Positions 51,616 to 60,461 are shown, counted from the first letter of the stretch. The stretch: DNA of 64,000 nucleotides from an uncultured Bacteroidales bacterium (GCA_944323845.1 CALUUA010000011.1:1-64000); one strand, 5' to 3'. Made by a program: numbers and translations. The notes: generated from the sequence alone by a model not told the origin.

Positions 51616-52023
51616 ATGACAACAAAATACACTTTCCAGCAGAAGAAAGCCATCAGCCGGAAGATGGCAAACATCACGCATATAGACAGATACCGGCAGC
51701 TTCTGAAAGCCGTGAAATCTCCGGCAGCCGGGCGGAAAATGCTCGACAGACAGCAGCTGGCCGTCTCGCTCGTGTACGAACTCCTGGCATACTACACTGA
51801 GCCTCAGCTGGCAGAGCTGGCTGCGCAGCCGGTAGCGGGCGGAAAGGCATCGGTCCAGTCATCTCCGCAGTCGGATGGAGTAAAAAAAAAGCCTCGAAAT
51901 TCGAGCAGTACCCGCATATCCGCTGGCTCGATATGGACAATCCTCTGGTCCGGACTGCGGACAGCATATTTACGGACCGTATCAACCTTTACCACCGGCT
52001 CCAGGAAGCCGAGAAAAGCATAG
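51616..52023 (+). CDS. upstream frame of a probable -1 frameshifted phage gene
   Basis: 135 residues if read without shift (MTTKYTFQQKKAISRKMANI). The first 92 residues are helical and coding-like; after the A9 tract the zero-frame tail (PRNSSSTRISAGSIWTILW) is low in quality and antagonises a good frame in -1. The zero frame carries A AAA AAG at 51885 to 51891, the classic -1 slippery heptamer. A shift there joins residues 1 to 92 to ASKFEQYPHIRWLDMDN and the 52382 frame, giving a 255-residue protein. Its place right after the tail-tube-like gene matches the tail assembly chaperones (lambda G/GT), but a sequencing error or mutation in the A tract would look the same. Confidence 0.6.
   Translation: MTTKYTFQQKKAISRKMANITHIDRYRQLLKAVKSPAAGRKMLDRQQLAVSLVYELLAYYTEPQLAELAAQPVAGGKASVQSSPQSDGVKKKPRNSSSTRISAGSIWTILWSGLRTAYLRTVSTFTTGSRKPRKA
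51885..51891 (+). promoter_or_regulatory. -1 frameshift slippery site A AAA AAG
   Basis: Within nine A (51882 to 51890) and the following G, in the zero frame of gene 51616 as GTA AAA AAA AAG. A shift of -1 continues in the open frame that ends at 52382. Confidence 0.6.
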
Positions 52024-52382
52024 ACGGCCTTGAAGAAGCGGACAGCAGCGCACTTGAGACTTTGGTGACATTTTCCATCAGGCAGGAGCTCTGCTTCTCG
52101 GAACTTAAATCTTTCAACGATACCGGCAAATTCATCGGCAAACACCCATTCATAAGGCAGAAAGACGAGAGAGCGCGGATATCGGCACTGCTGAGGACTG
52201 ACCCTGATCGGTATTTCGACGAGAGAAAAAACGTGGAATTGAACATCACACGGTACTCATCGCAGATTAACGGGAAAAAGACCACGCGGGAGCAGAAGGA
52301 CCGGGCTGCCGCCAATCTGGAAAAGTTCAAGGCTGCACTGCAGCTGTATAAGGATGTATTCAATGAATTCATAAAAAGATGA
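51891..52382 (+). CDS. downstream frame of the frameshifted phage gene
   Basis: The -1 frame continues for 163 residues from the slippery site (ASKFEQYPHIRWLDMDNPL) to the stop at 52382. An internal ATG at 51933 could also start a 149-residue protein. The sequence is helical and charged (LYHRLQEAEKSIDGLEEADSSALETLVTF, later KNVELNITRYSSQINGKKTTREQKDRAAANLEKF). Coding quality begins before the internal ATG, which favours the fused reading. It overlaps the next gene as ATGA. Confidence 0.6.
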   Translation, partial: ASKFEQYPHIRWLDMDNPLVRTADSIFTDRINLYHRLQEAEKSIDGLEEADSSALETLVTFSIRQELCFSELKSFNDTGKFIGKHPFIRQKDERARISALLRTDPDRYFDERKNVELNITRYSSQINGKKTTREQKDRAAANLEKFKAALQLYKDVFNEFIKR

Positions 52383-52693
52383 TACAGGGATATACTGAAG
52401 AGTTCGTCTCCCGGATGAAAGATTATGCCGTCATCGGGCTGTCTCCGGCGCAGATAGCCGAAAGGATGGGGCTGTCCGGCGAGGAACGGCAGAGGTTCAT
52501 AAGGGATGCCTCCGATGAGGAACACCCGCTCGGTAAGGAATATGCCAGGTCTGCAATGAACCACATGGAAGACATCGATGCCGCACTGAATATGGCGGCA
52601 GTAAGGGGTGATGCCAAGGCGCTGCGCCTGGAATTCGAACTCCGACACAAGGACAGGGTGGATGAACTGAAACGAAAACTGTTCGATATATGA
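52379..52693 (+). CDS. small phage protein before the terminase genes
   Basis: 104 residues (MIQGYTEEFVSRMKDYAVIG) with a helix-turn-helix-like stretch (GLSPAQIAERMGLSGEERQRFIRDASD) and a helical C-terminus. Overlaps its neighbours at both ends by four bases. It could be part of a split small terminase or a DNA-binding accessory protein. Confidence 0.5.
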   Translation: MIQGYTEEFVSRMKDYAVIGLSPAQIAERMGLSGEERQRFIRDASDEEHPLGKEYARSAMNHMEDIDAALNMAAVRGDAKALRLEFELRHKDRVDELKRKLFDI

Positions 52694-53331
52694 AGGAAGA
52701 CAGGCTGACAACTCTGAGGAAATACAGCGTCGATGACCTGCAGCAGTTCCTGCAGACCAGGACATCGGCAGTTATCCGGGCGGACATGCAGGAGTATATC
52801 CTGCAGCTGGACACCGTAGCCAGACTGATGCACCGGAACCGCCTGTCGGTCCGTGAATCGGTGGAACAGCTGCGTAAGGAGTGGCCGGAACTCACAGTCC
52901 CACAAGCCAGAAGTATATATTACGATGCCTTGGACTATTATTACTTCGACGATGATTCGTCAGCGAAGTCCTGGGATATGGTGTACGCCGACCAGCTGGA
53001 AGACTTGAAGACTTTGGCGATAGCGGCTGATAAATATGATGTAGCCTTCAAATGCATTGTTAAGGCTCATGAGCTCAGGACTAAAGTCCGGGAGTCTGAA
53101 TCGCACGATTGGCAGGCTCCGGTGTTCCTAGTCAATGTTAACGTGAAGCCGGAGGACCTCGGCTATGAATCCCGGAAAATAGCTGATATCGCCCGGCGGG
53201 CAGAAGACAGGAAATACCGCGACATGATTATGTCTCTCGAGACGACCGACAAGGAAAAGGAACGGCTGCTGAGAGAAGCCGGCATCAGGACTGTGGAACC
53301 GGAAAAGGAGGAAGCATACGATGAACTCTGA
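52690..53331 (+). CDS. putative terminase small subunit
   Basis: 213 residues (MKEDRLTTLRKYSVDDLQQFL), helical, with a resolvase-like HTH start (RLMHRNRLSVRESVEQLRKEWPELTVPQARSIYYDAL) and a coiled-coil C-terminus. Its stop overlaps the large terminase start by 11 bases, the classical place of the DNA-recognition subunit. The family is too varied for certainty. Confidence 0.6.
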   Translation: MKEDRLTTLRKYSVDDLQQFLQTRTSAVIRADMQEYILQLDTVARLMHRNRLSVRESVEQLRKEWPELTVPQARSIYYDALDYYYFDDDSSAKSWDMVYADQLEDLKTLAIAADKYDVAFKCIVKAHELRTKVRESESHDWQAPVFLVNVNVKPEDLGYESRKIADIARRAEDRKYRDMIMSLETTDKEKERLLREAGIRTVEPEKEEAYDEL

Positions 53332-55021
53332 CCCGGTGGAAATCTACATGAACAAGGTCCAGGCATTGGCGAATGCCGTGGATCCGAACAAGCTGATAGG
53401 TGCTCTCGGTCGCGGTACCGGAAAGACTACAGGTATCACAGCGCCGAGGGTTCTGCGTGTAGCTTCTCTCATGCCACGGGAAATATCCATAATATCGCAC
53501 AATTCGTTTGTGGCTCTGATGACGAATGTCATCCCGGTACTGTTAAGCGCTTTCCGTCAGGAGATAAGGATACCTGATGGCAGTACACGGCCAATGCTGC
53601 AGGAAGGTTTCGACTTCGTGGTGGGTGAAAAGGACCTGCCGCACCATTTCCAGAAGCCGAGGTATCCGATACTGGAGCCGGAAAGGTGTATTGTCTTTGC
53701 CAACGGTCATGTGCTCCGGGCCGTGGCCGTGGACAGGTCTGATTCCATCGCCGGCTCTTCCATCGTACACGGTATATTCGAGGAAATGAAGTATTCGAAC
53801 GGCGAGAAACTTCGTTCCAGAATCATTCCTGCTATCAGGACGTCACGTATCGGCGCAGGCTCGGAAGCCCATAGATGCCATCTTCACGGAGGTATCACCG
53901 GTGTGTCAGATATCGGCCGCGTAAGTATCGGCGAATCGAACTGGTTCACTGAATACGAGAATCAGATGGACCGCGACCTGATTACTGACATCCTGTCGTT
54001 GGCTCTGTATGTCAATAGGGCACAGGTCAACATTCATAACGGACAGAAACTCCGCATATCAGAGGCAATAGTGAAGAAGTGGTCACCGCTTCTTTCCGAA
54101 CTCCGGAAATCGGCTGTATTATACATAAGGGCCAGTACTTTCATCAATCGCGATGTGCTCGGTTTCGACTATTTCCAGACGCAGAAGGATATTCTGACCA
54201 TGTCGGAATTCCTCAGCTCGATATGTTCCATCGGCGACAGAAACAGGGACAATCTTTTCTTCGACCTTTGGGATGAGTCCAGGCATACGTTTGAGGATAG
54301 TTACAAATATGAGGCTCTGGACAGGATAACCCTGAAGGAGTCTGTCAACATTGATGCTGGATTCCTGAAGTATTATGACAGGACGGAGAAAATACTGATT
54401 GGATATGATCCCGGGAATTTCGCGTCCATGGTGGCTGCGCAGGAAGAGATTAAAGCTAATACCATGCGTGTGCTGAAAGAATTCTTCGTGTATCCTCCTG
54501 ATGATATACCTGATTTGGCAAGGCAATTCAATGCCTATTTCGGCCCTGCTGCCAGAAACAGGCGCATAGACCTGTATTATGACAGGGCAGGGAACAAGCG
54601 GACTGACAAGCGGGCCAATGAGACTGACGCACTTGCCATGAAGTCGGCTCTTGAGTCTTACGGATGGAGTGTCAGGCTGATGAATCTCGGGCAGCGCACG
54701 ATATTCTACTGGGAACATTACCGGCTTTGGAAGCGGATCCTGTCGGAAATTGAAAGGAGTGTGCCCAAGCTCCGCATTGATGCGAACGAGTGTCCGAATC
54801 TGGTATCTGCCATGTATTGCTGTAAAAAAGTTCCGGGAGCTACCCCTGTCGAGCTCGACAAGGCTCCTGAAAAGAAAGTCAGGATAGACCTTCAGGCAGG
54901 CCTGACGCCGCAGATTCCGTCGGCTCTGACATACCTGATATGGGGCAAATACTCGAAATTCTTCCCTGGGATGAGCGAGCATTACAATGCCGCCGCAAAC
55001 CTTCCTAATCTTACTGTCTGA
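53321..55021 (+). CDS. terL: terminase large subunit
   Basis: Packaging motor and nuclease. The 566 residues carry Walker A GRGTGKTT at 30 to 37, a Walker B-like acidic site (IVHGIFEEMKYSNGEK near 150), the coupling region SIAGS-S before it, and a C-terminal RNaseH-like nuclease (KILIGYDPGNFASMVAA with its Asp near 362, and later IDLYYDRAGNKRT). Length and order are normal. It ends before a 330-base stretch with complex repeats. Confidence 0.85.
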   Translation: MNSDPVEIYMNKVQALANAVDPNKLIGALGRGTGKTTGITAPRVLRVASLMPREISIISHNSFVALMTNVIPVLLSAFRQEIRIPDGSTRPMLQEGFDFVVGEKDLPHHFQKPRYPILEPERCIVFANGHVLRAVAVDRSDSIAGSSIVHGIFEEMKYSNGEKLRSRIIPAIRTSRIGAGSEAHRCHLHGGITGVSDIGRVSIGESNWFTEYENQMDRDLITDILSLALYVNRAQVNIHNGQKLRISEAIVKKWSPLLSELRKSAVLYIRASTFINRDVLGFDYFQTQKDILTMSEFLSSICSIGDRNRDNLFFDLWDESRHTFEDSYKYEALDRITLKESVNIDAGFLKYYDRTEKILIGYDPGNFASMVAAQEEIKANTMRVLKEFFVYPPDDIPDLARQFNAYFGPAARNRRIDLYYDRAGNKRTDKRANETDALAMKSALESYGWSVRLMNLGQRTIFYWEHYRLWKRILSEIERSVPKLRIDANECPNLVSAMYCCKKVPGATPVELDKAPEKKVRIDLQAGLTPQIPSALTYLIWGKYSKFFPGMSEHYNAAANLPNLTV

Positions 55022-55180
55022 AAGGATGATATCTGGGTCGATGAGCCGCCGGAATCTTGTCGGAAACATGTGAAAAATTTCGTAAAACGAGGCAAATCAT
55101 GCAAAATACTGGTAAAAATAATGGTAATTCTTTCGGAAAATCGGTCAATTGTGAGGCTTTTGTGTGATTTATGATTTTAG

Positions 55181-55300
55181 AATTGCCGGATTTTCAACGG
55201 TTTAGTGAAAAATCCGGCAATTTTTATAAAAAACCGTTGCAGAAGATTCCGGGGCCGCTGATTTCTGAACTTGTAATGCAACGGAAATATTGCCGGAAAT
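55181..55300 (+). terminator. terminator with interleaved repeats after the terminase gene
   Basis: AATTGCCGGATTTT (55181) pairs with AAAATCCGGCAATT (55209 to 55222) over 14 bp, followed by TTTT, a strong terminator. Its loop holds CAACGGTTT (55195), which can pair with AAACCGTTG (55231). Further copies follow: TGCAACGG (55277) and ATTGCCGG (55289). The 55022 to 55351 region has no other supported gene. Confidence 0.7.
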
Positions 55301-55338
55301 ATGACGCGGCTGTCCTTTTCAGGTGGTCCAGACGAAAC

Positions 55339-55346
55339 TAACTTTG
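55339..55346 (+). promoter_or_regulatory. promoter -7 box of the portal operon
   Basis: TAACTTTG ends five bases before the ATG at 55352, so the message may be almost leaderless. Confidence 0.45.
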
Positions 55347-55351
55347 GAACA

Positions 55352-55663
55352 ATGGAAACGATAAAAGGAACGGATGCGATCGCACTGGCGGAGACTGTGA
55401 GCAAGGCCGGAGGGGATTTCACCCTCTCGTTCTTCCCGTTCAGCCGGAAGGGGCAGAGTGCGGGCAAGGTGGCTCTGAAGACATACGAACACTGCACGTG
55501 CAGGAAACCACTGCCACGAGACAAGTTCGATATCGACGGCAAGCACTTTTTCCTTTTTCTGAATGGGGAAGACGAGCCGAAGGCCTGCTATAGAGTATTG
55601 ATCCGCTACATAGCGTTTTCTACGGACGGATATAAGTTAAAACGGGTTATATGGTATGAATAG
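55352..55663 (+). CDS. small phage protein before the portal
   Basis: 103 residues from ATG 55352 (METIKGTDAIALAETVSKAG), beta-rich, with a TYEHCTCRKPLPRDKFDIDGKHFFLFLNGEDEPKACYRVLIRYIAFSTDGYKLKRVIWYE end. It overlaps the portal gene by eight bases. It resembles small proteins found before the portal in other Bacteroidota phages; function unknown. Confidence 0.55.
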   Translation: METIKGTDAIALAETVSKAGGDFTLSFFPFSRKGQSAGKVALKTYEHCTCRKPLPRDKFDIDGKHFFLFLNGEDEPKACYRVLIRYIAFSTDGYKLKRVIWYE

Positions 55664-57146
55664 ATTCGGTTACATATCAGGCGAGGGTTATGCCTTTACT
55701 TACCAGATAGGCGAGACTCCTTTAGGGTCTGCTGCGGACATATACGAAAGAAACGGACAGATGGTAGGCTTGCGTACAATGACAGCGCAGCGTGTCGACA
55801 GGTTTTTTGTCTGGCCGTTCGGAGAAGATAATCTGGAGCCCAACACCTGCAAGGCTCTCATCAAGGGAAACAGGCTGCTCCCGTCTCTCATCGAGAAGCA
55901 GGTATCTATACTATATGGCAACGGGCCGCAGCTCTATATCCAGCAGAACACGGATGACGGCACACTGTCCAGACAGTATGTGAAAAACGACAGGATCCGG
56001 GATTGGCTGGAAAGCTGGAGGGAAAACGGTCTGAAAGATACATTTGAGACCTATCTGAACAAATGCATCAGATCCTACTATTACAGTGAGGGTATATTCT
56101 CGAAATGGCATGTGTCCAGAGGGTATCGGGCGGGGCTGTCCGGATTCCTTCCCGTGGTAGGTCTGGAACATGTCGATGAACTCAGGTGCAGAATGGCCAC
56201 TACCAGAAATATTGCTCTGAAGACGGATGTCGAAGATGCAGATTTTGACAAGGTCATGGTCGGAAACTGGGAATCATGGGCGATATCGTCGGAATATAAG
56301 ATATATCCGCGCATGGATTATACCGCTCCGCTTTCAAGAAACAGTGCCATCAGTTATTCGAAGAATCCGAACTACGGCGAGGCGATATATGCTTCGAATG
56401 TCTTTTTCGCAGGTATCAAGGAGTGGATCAAGGGATGTAACGCCACTCCGGAATATATTAATTCTTTTTTAGAAAATTCTCTTTCGGCCAGACATCATGT
56501 CATCATACCGAACGGGTGGATCAAAGTCAAGGAGGATGAGCTTCAGCAGCTGTGCGACATAAATGCCAGACTTCAGGCAGAAGGCAAGTCCCAAAGCGAA
56601 TTCGCCAAAGTGAAAATCGGAGGAAAGGAAATAGAGGTGGGCACTCAATATCGCAGTGATCTGCTGAATGAACTCATTCAGGCAGAAATGACGAACCTGA
56701 CAAATTTCCTTGCCGGGCGGGGTAAGAATCAAGGCAAGACATATGCGACCAGATCTGTCGTTAATCAGGATGGCAACATCGAGGAATGGAAAATAGAAGA
56801 GATCCCGCAGAAGTACAAGGAATATATCGAAGCCCTTATATCATACGACAAGAGGGCAGACATGGTGCTTCTTTCAGCCAAGGGTATAGATTCGTCCATA
56901 TCTAACATATCCAGTGACGGGGTCATCTCGAAGTCCGGCTCAGACACATACTATAATTACCTGGTCTATCTGACACAGCAGGCTCTTCCTGAAAGCATTA
57001 TCTGTGCTGATATCAACTACGCAATACGCCTGAACTTTCCTGAAGAATACAAGGCAGGTATCCGCCTCGGATTCTATCGTCCGACAGTGAAACGTCAGGA
57101 AGAAGTATCACCTTCAAAAAGAATATCAAATCAGTCAGAATTATGA
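55656..57146 (+). CDS. portal protein
   Basis: 496 residues. The stretch AALIKGNRLLPSLIEKQVSILYGNGPQLYI-like (residues about 65 to 95) and the central helical wing and crown-like KQYKSDLLNELIQAEMTNLTNFLAGRGKNQGKTYATRSVVNQDGNIEEWKIEEIPQKYKEYIEALISYDKRADMVLLSAKGID-type region match the portal family of Bacteroidota siphophages as I recall it. It follows terminase and precedes the connector-like genes, which supports the call. It forms the ring through which DNA enters the head. Confidence 0.7.
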   Translation: MNRFGYISGEGYAFTYQIGETPLGSAADIYERNGQMVGLRTMTAQRVDRFFVWPFGEDNLEPNTCKALIKGNRLLPSLIEKQVSILYGNGPQLYIQQNTDDGTLSRQYVKNDRIRDWLESWRENGLKDTFETYLNKCIRSYYYSEGIFSKWHVSRGYRAGLSGFLPVVGLEHVDELRCRMATTRNIALKTDVEDADFDKVMVGNWESWAISSEYKIYPRMDYTAPLSRNSAISYSKNPNYGEAIYASNVFFAGIKEWIKGCNATPEYINSFLENSLSARHHVIIPNGWIKVKEDELQQLCDINARLQAEGKSQSEFAKVKIGGKEIEVGTQYRSDLLNELIQAEMTNLTNFLAGRGKNQGKTYATRSVVNQDGNIEEWKIEEIPQKYKEYIEALISYDKRADMVLLSAKGIDSSISNISSDGVISKSGSDTYYNYLVYLTQQALPESIICADINYAIRLNFPEEYKAGIRLGFYRPTVKRQEEVSPSKRISNQSEL

Positions 57147-58027
57147 AAGCGATAGATATATTTACCGGTCTGGATGATTTCATCAGATATGCAGACGGAG
57201 TGCTTCCTGATACTACATACGAACAGTTGGGCCCGTCCATCAGAGCTGTCACACTAAACATAATGGATCTTGTGACTTCTGAAGTCTATATCAAACTGTG
57301 CGCTGTAAAAGAAGATGATGTCCTTTTGTATCAAGGCCGTGAATTCCTGAAGTCAGCCGTAGCTACCGGTACGCTGTATAAATACGCCATTTTCGCCACT
57401 GTGAAACGGAACGGCTCAGAAAGTTCTCTCTACAAGTATCAGCATGAAGAAATCAAGCAGCACCACGTCGATGCGTACTGGAAAGCCATGGACCGCCTGC
57501 TGTCCTGGCTGGACTCCCATGCCGGAGATGTGAAATGGACCGACAAGGAGGGGAAGGAATGGTCTTTCATGGATACGGATATATACAAGGAGCGACAGCG
57601 ACTGCCGATACGGACAGCAGAAGAGTTTGACTATTATTTCGGCATTGACAAGAGTTCGTTTTTCTTTTCCAAGATCCAGTATCTGATCCGTACAGTCTGG
57701 CAGATGAAAATATTGCCGGTGATCAGGAACTCGAAGGATGAGACAGTTCTGGATTTGGCCAAACGATCGCTCTGTTACCAGGTCATGGCTAAGGCCGTAA
57801 TGCAGTTCGACGTGACTGAACTTCCGCGGAGTATCCGCTTCGACTTCAATCATGAGTACACTAAAGGAACGTCCATGCAGACGCGTGAAAAACTGTACAC
57901 ACAGCTCATGGCCGATGTGGACGGATGGATCAGGTCTATAGAGAACATTATGGCCGTTAGTGCCGGTTCTGCATCTGTACAGTCGAATTTCAACGATGAG
58001 AAAAACAAGCATTACACCATACTATGA
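57143..58027 (+). CDS. DUF6712-like phage protein, possible head-tail connector
   Basis: 294 residues (MKAIDIFTGLDDFIRYADGVLPDTTYEQL), mostly helical, with a middle region RQRLPIRTAEEFDYYFGIDKSSFFFSKIQYLIRTVWQMKILPVI. It overlaps portal and the next gene by four bases each, the tight coupling of connector genes. My recollection of DUF6712 in Bacteroidota phages fits the place and size; function inferred. Confidence 0.5.
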   Translation: MKAIDIFTGLDDFIRYADGVLPDTTYEQLGPSIRAVTLNIMDLVTSEVYIKLCAVKEDDVLLYQGREFLKSAVATGTLYKYAIFATVKRNGSESSLYKYQHEEIKQHHVDAYWKAMDRLLSWLDSHAGDVKWTDKEGKEWSFMDTDIYKERQRLPIRTAEEFDYYFGIDKSSFFFSKIQYLIRTVWQMKILPVIRNSKDETVLDLAKRSLCYQVMAKAVMQFDVTELPRSIRFDFNHEYTKGTSMQTREKLYTQLMADVDGWIRSIENIMAVSAGSASVQSNFNDEKNKHYTIL

Positions 58028-58881
58028 TCACGATAAGGTTTAGCAGGCACTCATACCTGGTTCCTGACCGGTGGGATGATTTCTCTCAGGGGAATGCGGA
58101 GAAGTTCGTAAGGCTCTGCCATGCTTTCGACCTCTTCGAGACCGGGAAAATGGACTTCACCCAGCTGAAGGTCGCGGTGGCGGCTGCACTTCTCGGTCTG
58201 GATGTCTCCATGGTGCCGCGACAGAACGACACCTTGGCCGAAAATATCTTCCGCTTGGCAGAAAAACTGCAGTTCCCTTACAGGTTCTCGGATCATGAAG
58301 ACGGAAGCCGGACGGTAACCGTCAATGTGGTCTTGAGGACCAATCTTCTTCCGCGGATCCGCCGCCGGAAAGGCTACCGATTCAGGATAACGAAAGAGGG
58401 GATGGTGGACTGCAATATCACAGCGGAACAGTACGTCGAGGCTATATCTCTCATGGAACTTTATACCAGGACCAGAAAAAGTGATGTCCTGGACAGACTT
58501 GCCGGGACTTTGTATCCTGGTTTGAATAATGCGCCGTATGCATATAAGTTGGCATCATATTATAATTTCAGAGGTATCCTGGAATGGATCAGGAATCTGC
58601 CGGACTTCAGGCTGATATTCACACCAGGAGAAAAGAAAAGCGGAGGAAGCAGCCCTCTCGGTCTCTCGGGATCCATATTCACACTGTCGAAATCAGGGTA
58701 CGGCACATTGAAGGAAATCCAGGAACTGGACCTGTTCTCATACCTCGGTGCTCTGGTCCAGCTGAACATCGACGGGATTTATTCCCTCCAGTCGGCCGGA
58801 CTGAAAGCCGGTGAGATAGCCGAGAAGATGAATCTTCCTCTGGACTGTGTTTTGCCGTATCTTTCTGCAAAAGAAGAATGA
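58024..58881 (+). CDS. unknown phage structural-region protein
   Basis: 285 residues (MITIRFSRHSYLVPDRWDDFSQGNAEKF). N-terminal half mixed alpha/beta, then a long stretch with ILEWIRNLPDFRLIF and LSYGTLKEIQELDLFSYLG-type helices; the C-terminus (GLKAGEIAEKMNLPLDCVLPYLSAKEE) is helix-turn-helix-like. Overlaps its neighbours by four bases. Probably a head-tail connection or tail-related protein by position. Confidence 0.5.
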   Translation: MITIRFSRHSYLVPDRWDDFSQGNAEKFVRLCHAFDLFETGKMDFTQLKVAVAAALLGLDVSMVPRQNDTLAENIFRLAEKLQFPYRFSDHEDGSRTVTVNVVLRTNLLPRIRRRKGYRFRITKEGMVDCNITAEQYVEAISLMELYTRTRKSDVLDRLAGTLYPGLNNAPYAYKLASYYNFRGILEWIRNLPDFRLIFTPGEKKSGGSSPLGLSGSIFTLSKSGYGTLKEIQELDLFSYLGALVQLNIDGIYSLQSAGLKAGEIAEKMNLPLDCVLPYLSAKEE

Positions 58882-59420
58882 TCATGTCAGTACTGAAGAA
58901 AATTTTTCTCTATTCATCGCAGTTCGTCTCCAGAGAGGCTGCGAAAAATCTGTTTGTCCTGAATTCCGGCCCAGACTACGTGAAACTTCAGCAGGAAGTT
59001 CTGGCTGTTCCGGACACATGCCGGAACAATGATATCACTGATTTCATTTTCGGAGTCGATGACCGGGCCGTCTCACAGCGGATTTCGCAGGTAAAGGGTC
59101 TGTATCTTTTCGTGGACTATTCAGCCATAACCTCGTCCATCAATTCCATCGATGTGAAGACGGACTCTTTCCATGTGGCCATGACGATAGCCCGGCCTTC
59201 TCCGGAAAATCAGGATCAGGCCACGGAAATGCTCTGGCAGGATCGCGCTCTCGATGCCATTACCGCTATACGCCGCCAGATGCGTGATGACTTCGATGAA
59301 GGGAATCCGGTGTTCTGGTTCAAGTTCCCGTCCACCATGCAGCCGTTCGTCGCCCATGCCCTTGCCAACTCCATCGGCTGGACCATGGAATTCGACATCC
59401 ATGGCATCGATATGGTGTAA
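58878..59420 (+). CDS. tail terminator/completion-like phage protein
   Basis: 180 residues (MIMSVLKKIFLYSSQFVSRE), alpha/beta, with VDYSAITSSINSIDVKTDSFHVAMTIARPSPENQDQ near the middle and a WFKFPSTMQPFVAHALANSIGWTMEFDIHGIDMV end. Tail terminators have this size and a similar beta-sheet end. Last gene before the low-GC accessory cassette. Confidence 0.45.
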   Translation: MIMSVLKKIFLYSSQFVSREAAKNLFVLNSGPDYVKLQQEVLAVPDTCRNNDITDFIFGVDDRAVSQRISQVKGLYLFVDYSAITSSINSIDVKTDSFHVAMTIARPSPENQDQATEMLWQDRALDAITAIRRQMRDDFDEGNPVFWFKFPSTMQPFVAHALANSIGWTMEFDIHGIDMV

Positions 59421-59452
59421 AATTCTGCATACTTTTTGTATAATGACGCATT

Positions 59453-59481
59453 ACATTTGTTTTACGACATTTTACAAATGT
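59453..59481 (+). promoter_or_regulatory. 29-bp motif shared with the immunity region
   Basis: ACATTTGT, three bases, ACGACATT, two bases, ACAAATGT. It is also an inverted repeat of 8 bp with a 13-base spacer. See 36720 to 36748. Confidence 0.6.
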
Positions 59482-59498
59482 TTTATGGAAAAGTTTTA

Positions 59499-59506
59499 TA
59501 ACTTTG
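59499..59506 (+). promoter_or_regulatory. promoter -7 box of the accessory cassette
   Basis: TAACTTTG, 22 bases before ATG 59529; the 29-bp motif lies just upstream. Confidence 0.5.
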
Positions 59507-59528
59507 CAAACACTTATCAAGAAGTTAT

Positions 59529-60146
59529 ATGAAGAATAATTTACTGACAATATCGTTCGTTGGTGTATTTAGAACTCGTCAGACAATGATTCAGCCATTG
59601 AATGCAGAATTCTGTAGAGGTGTTTTTCACAATCCAGGAAGTACTGTCAGTGGTTTCTCTCCGGCAGGTTTTGTAGTTAAGCACAAAATATTGCCGGCAC
59701 CCTCAATAAGTATTACTCCGGAGAAACTTATTGTTATGGCGACTTCTCAAGATGATTTATTTGAGTACATCAATGCTTTGAGACCGCAAATTCCTGAATA
59801 TGATTTTGGGGCTTATGGTTTGAACCGGGATATTGAAAGTTTGGATATATGTCAAAATGAGGATATAAGTGACTGGATATGTAAACATTTTGTGAAACCG
59901 CAATATTATTTGGGTAAAATAATAAATCGCACATCCAAATTAAATCTTCTGGTTGATATAAATGAAAATGAGCTTATTAATGTAGATATGGAACCCCGCG
60001 CAGGGATTAAAAATGGTTTGTTTTTATCGATTAATCATCATAACAATTACAAGATAAAAGGCTTGCCTAAACAAGATGAGTTAAGTGACTGGTATTCCGA
60101 TTCAAATGAAAAGGTGAATAAGGTCATTAATGGTTTGTTAAAATGA
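59529..60146 (+). CDS. accessory cassette protein 1, unknown
   Basis: 205 residues (MKNNLLTISFVGVFRTRQTM), low GC, neutral, with no membrane helix. Stretches such as NLLVDINENELINVDMEPRAGIKNGLFLSINHHNNYKI suggest a beta-rich fold. It starts a three-gene cassette with its own promoter and a strong terminator, placed in the late region but with a base composition unlike its neighbours. It overlaps the next gene as ATGA. I do not recognise it. Confidence 0.6.
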   Translation: MKNNLLTISFVGVFRTRQTMIQPLNAEFCRGVFHNPGSTVSGFSPAGFVVKHKILPAPSISITPEKLIVMATSQDDLFEYINALRPQIPEYDFGAYGLNRDIESLDICQNEDISDWICKHFVKPQYYLGKIINRTSKLNLLVDINENELINVDMEPRAGIKNGLFLSINHHNNYKIKGLPKQDELSDWYSDSNEKVNKVINGLLK

Positions 60147-60454
60147 AGAACAGTAAAAATCAATATACCTTTTCGGCAATTGCCGTGTTAGCGGCTTTGT
60201 CTTCTGCACCATCTTTACAAGCTGGAGATGATAATAAATTATTCGAATTGGCTTCCAGTAATGCTGTTACGACCAATGTTGAATTGTCTTTTACTGAGTT
60301 GAAATGTTCAACAGTATCTTTTGTGGAACAAGTAGAGCAATATGTTTTGCCTGTTGATTATAAAAGTAAGTACAAAAAAATAACTGCATCACAGAAATTT
60401 AAAGACGCTTATTATGGCAGAAGCCTTGGTGAGAATATTTTAATAGAAGAATAA
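60143..60454 (+). CDS. accessory cassette protein 2, signal peptide or membrane anchor
   Basis: 103 residues with a hydrophobic start (FSAIAVLAALSSAPSLQAGDD, about residues 10 to 30) that could be a Sec signal or a membrane anchor, then a short Lys-rich, hydrophilic region. It sits between two soluble proteins. The pattern toxin-like or sensor-like cannot be decided. Confidence 0.55.
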   Translation: MKNSKNQYTFSAIAVLAALSSAPSLQAGDDNKLFELASSNAVTTNVELSFTELKCSTVSFVEQVEQYVLPVDYKSKYKKITASQKFKDAYYGRSLGENILIEE

Positions 60455-60461
60455 TAGTATT

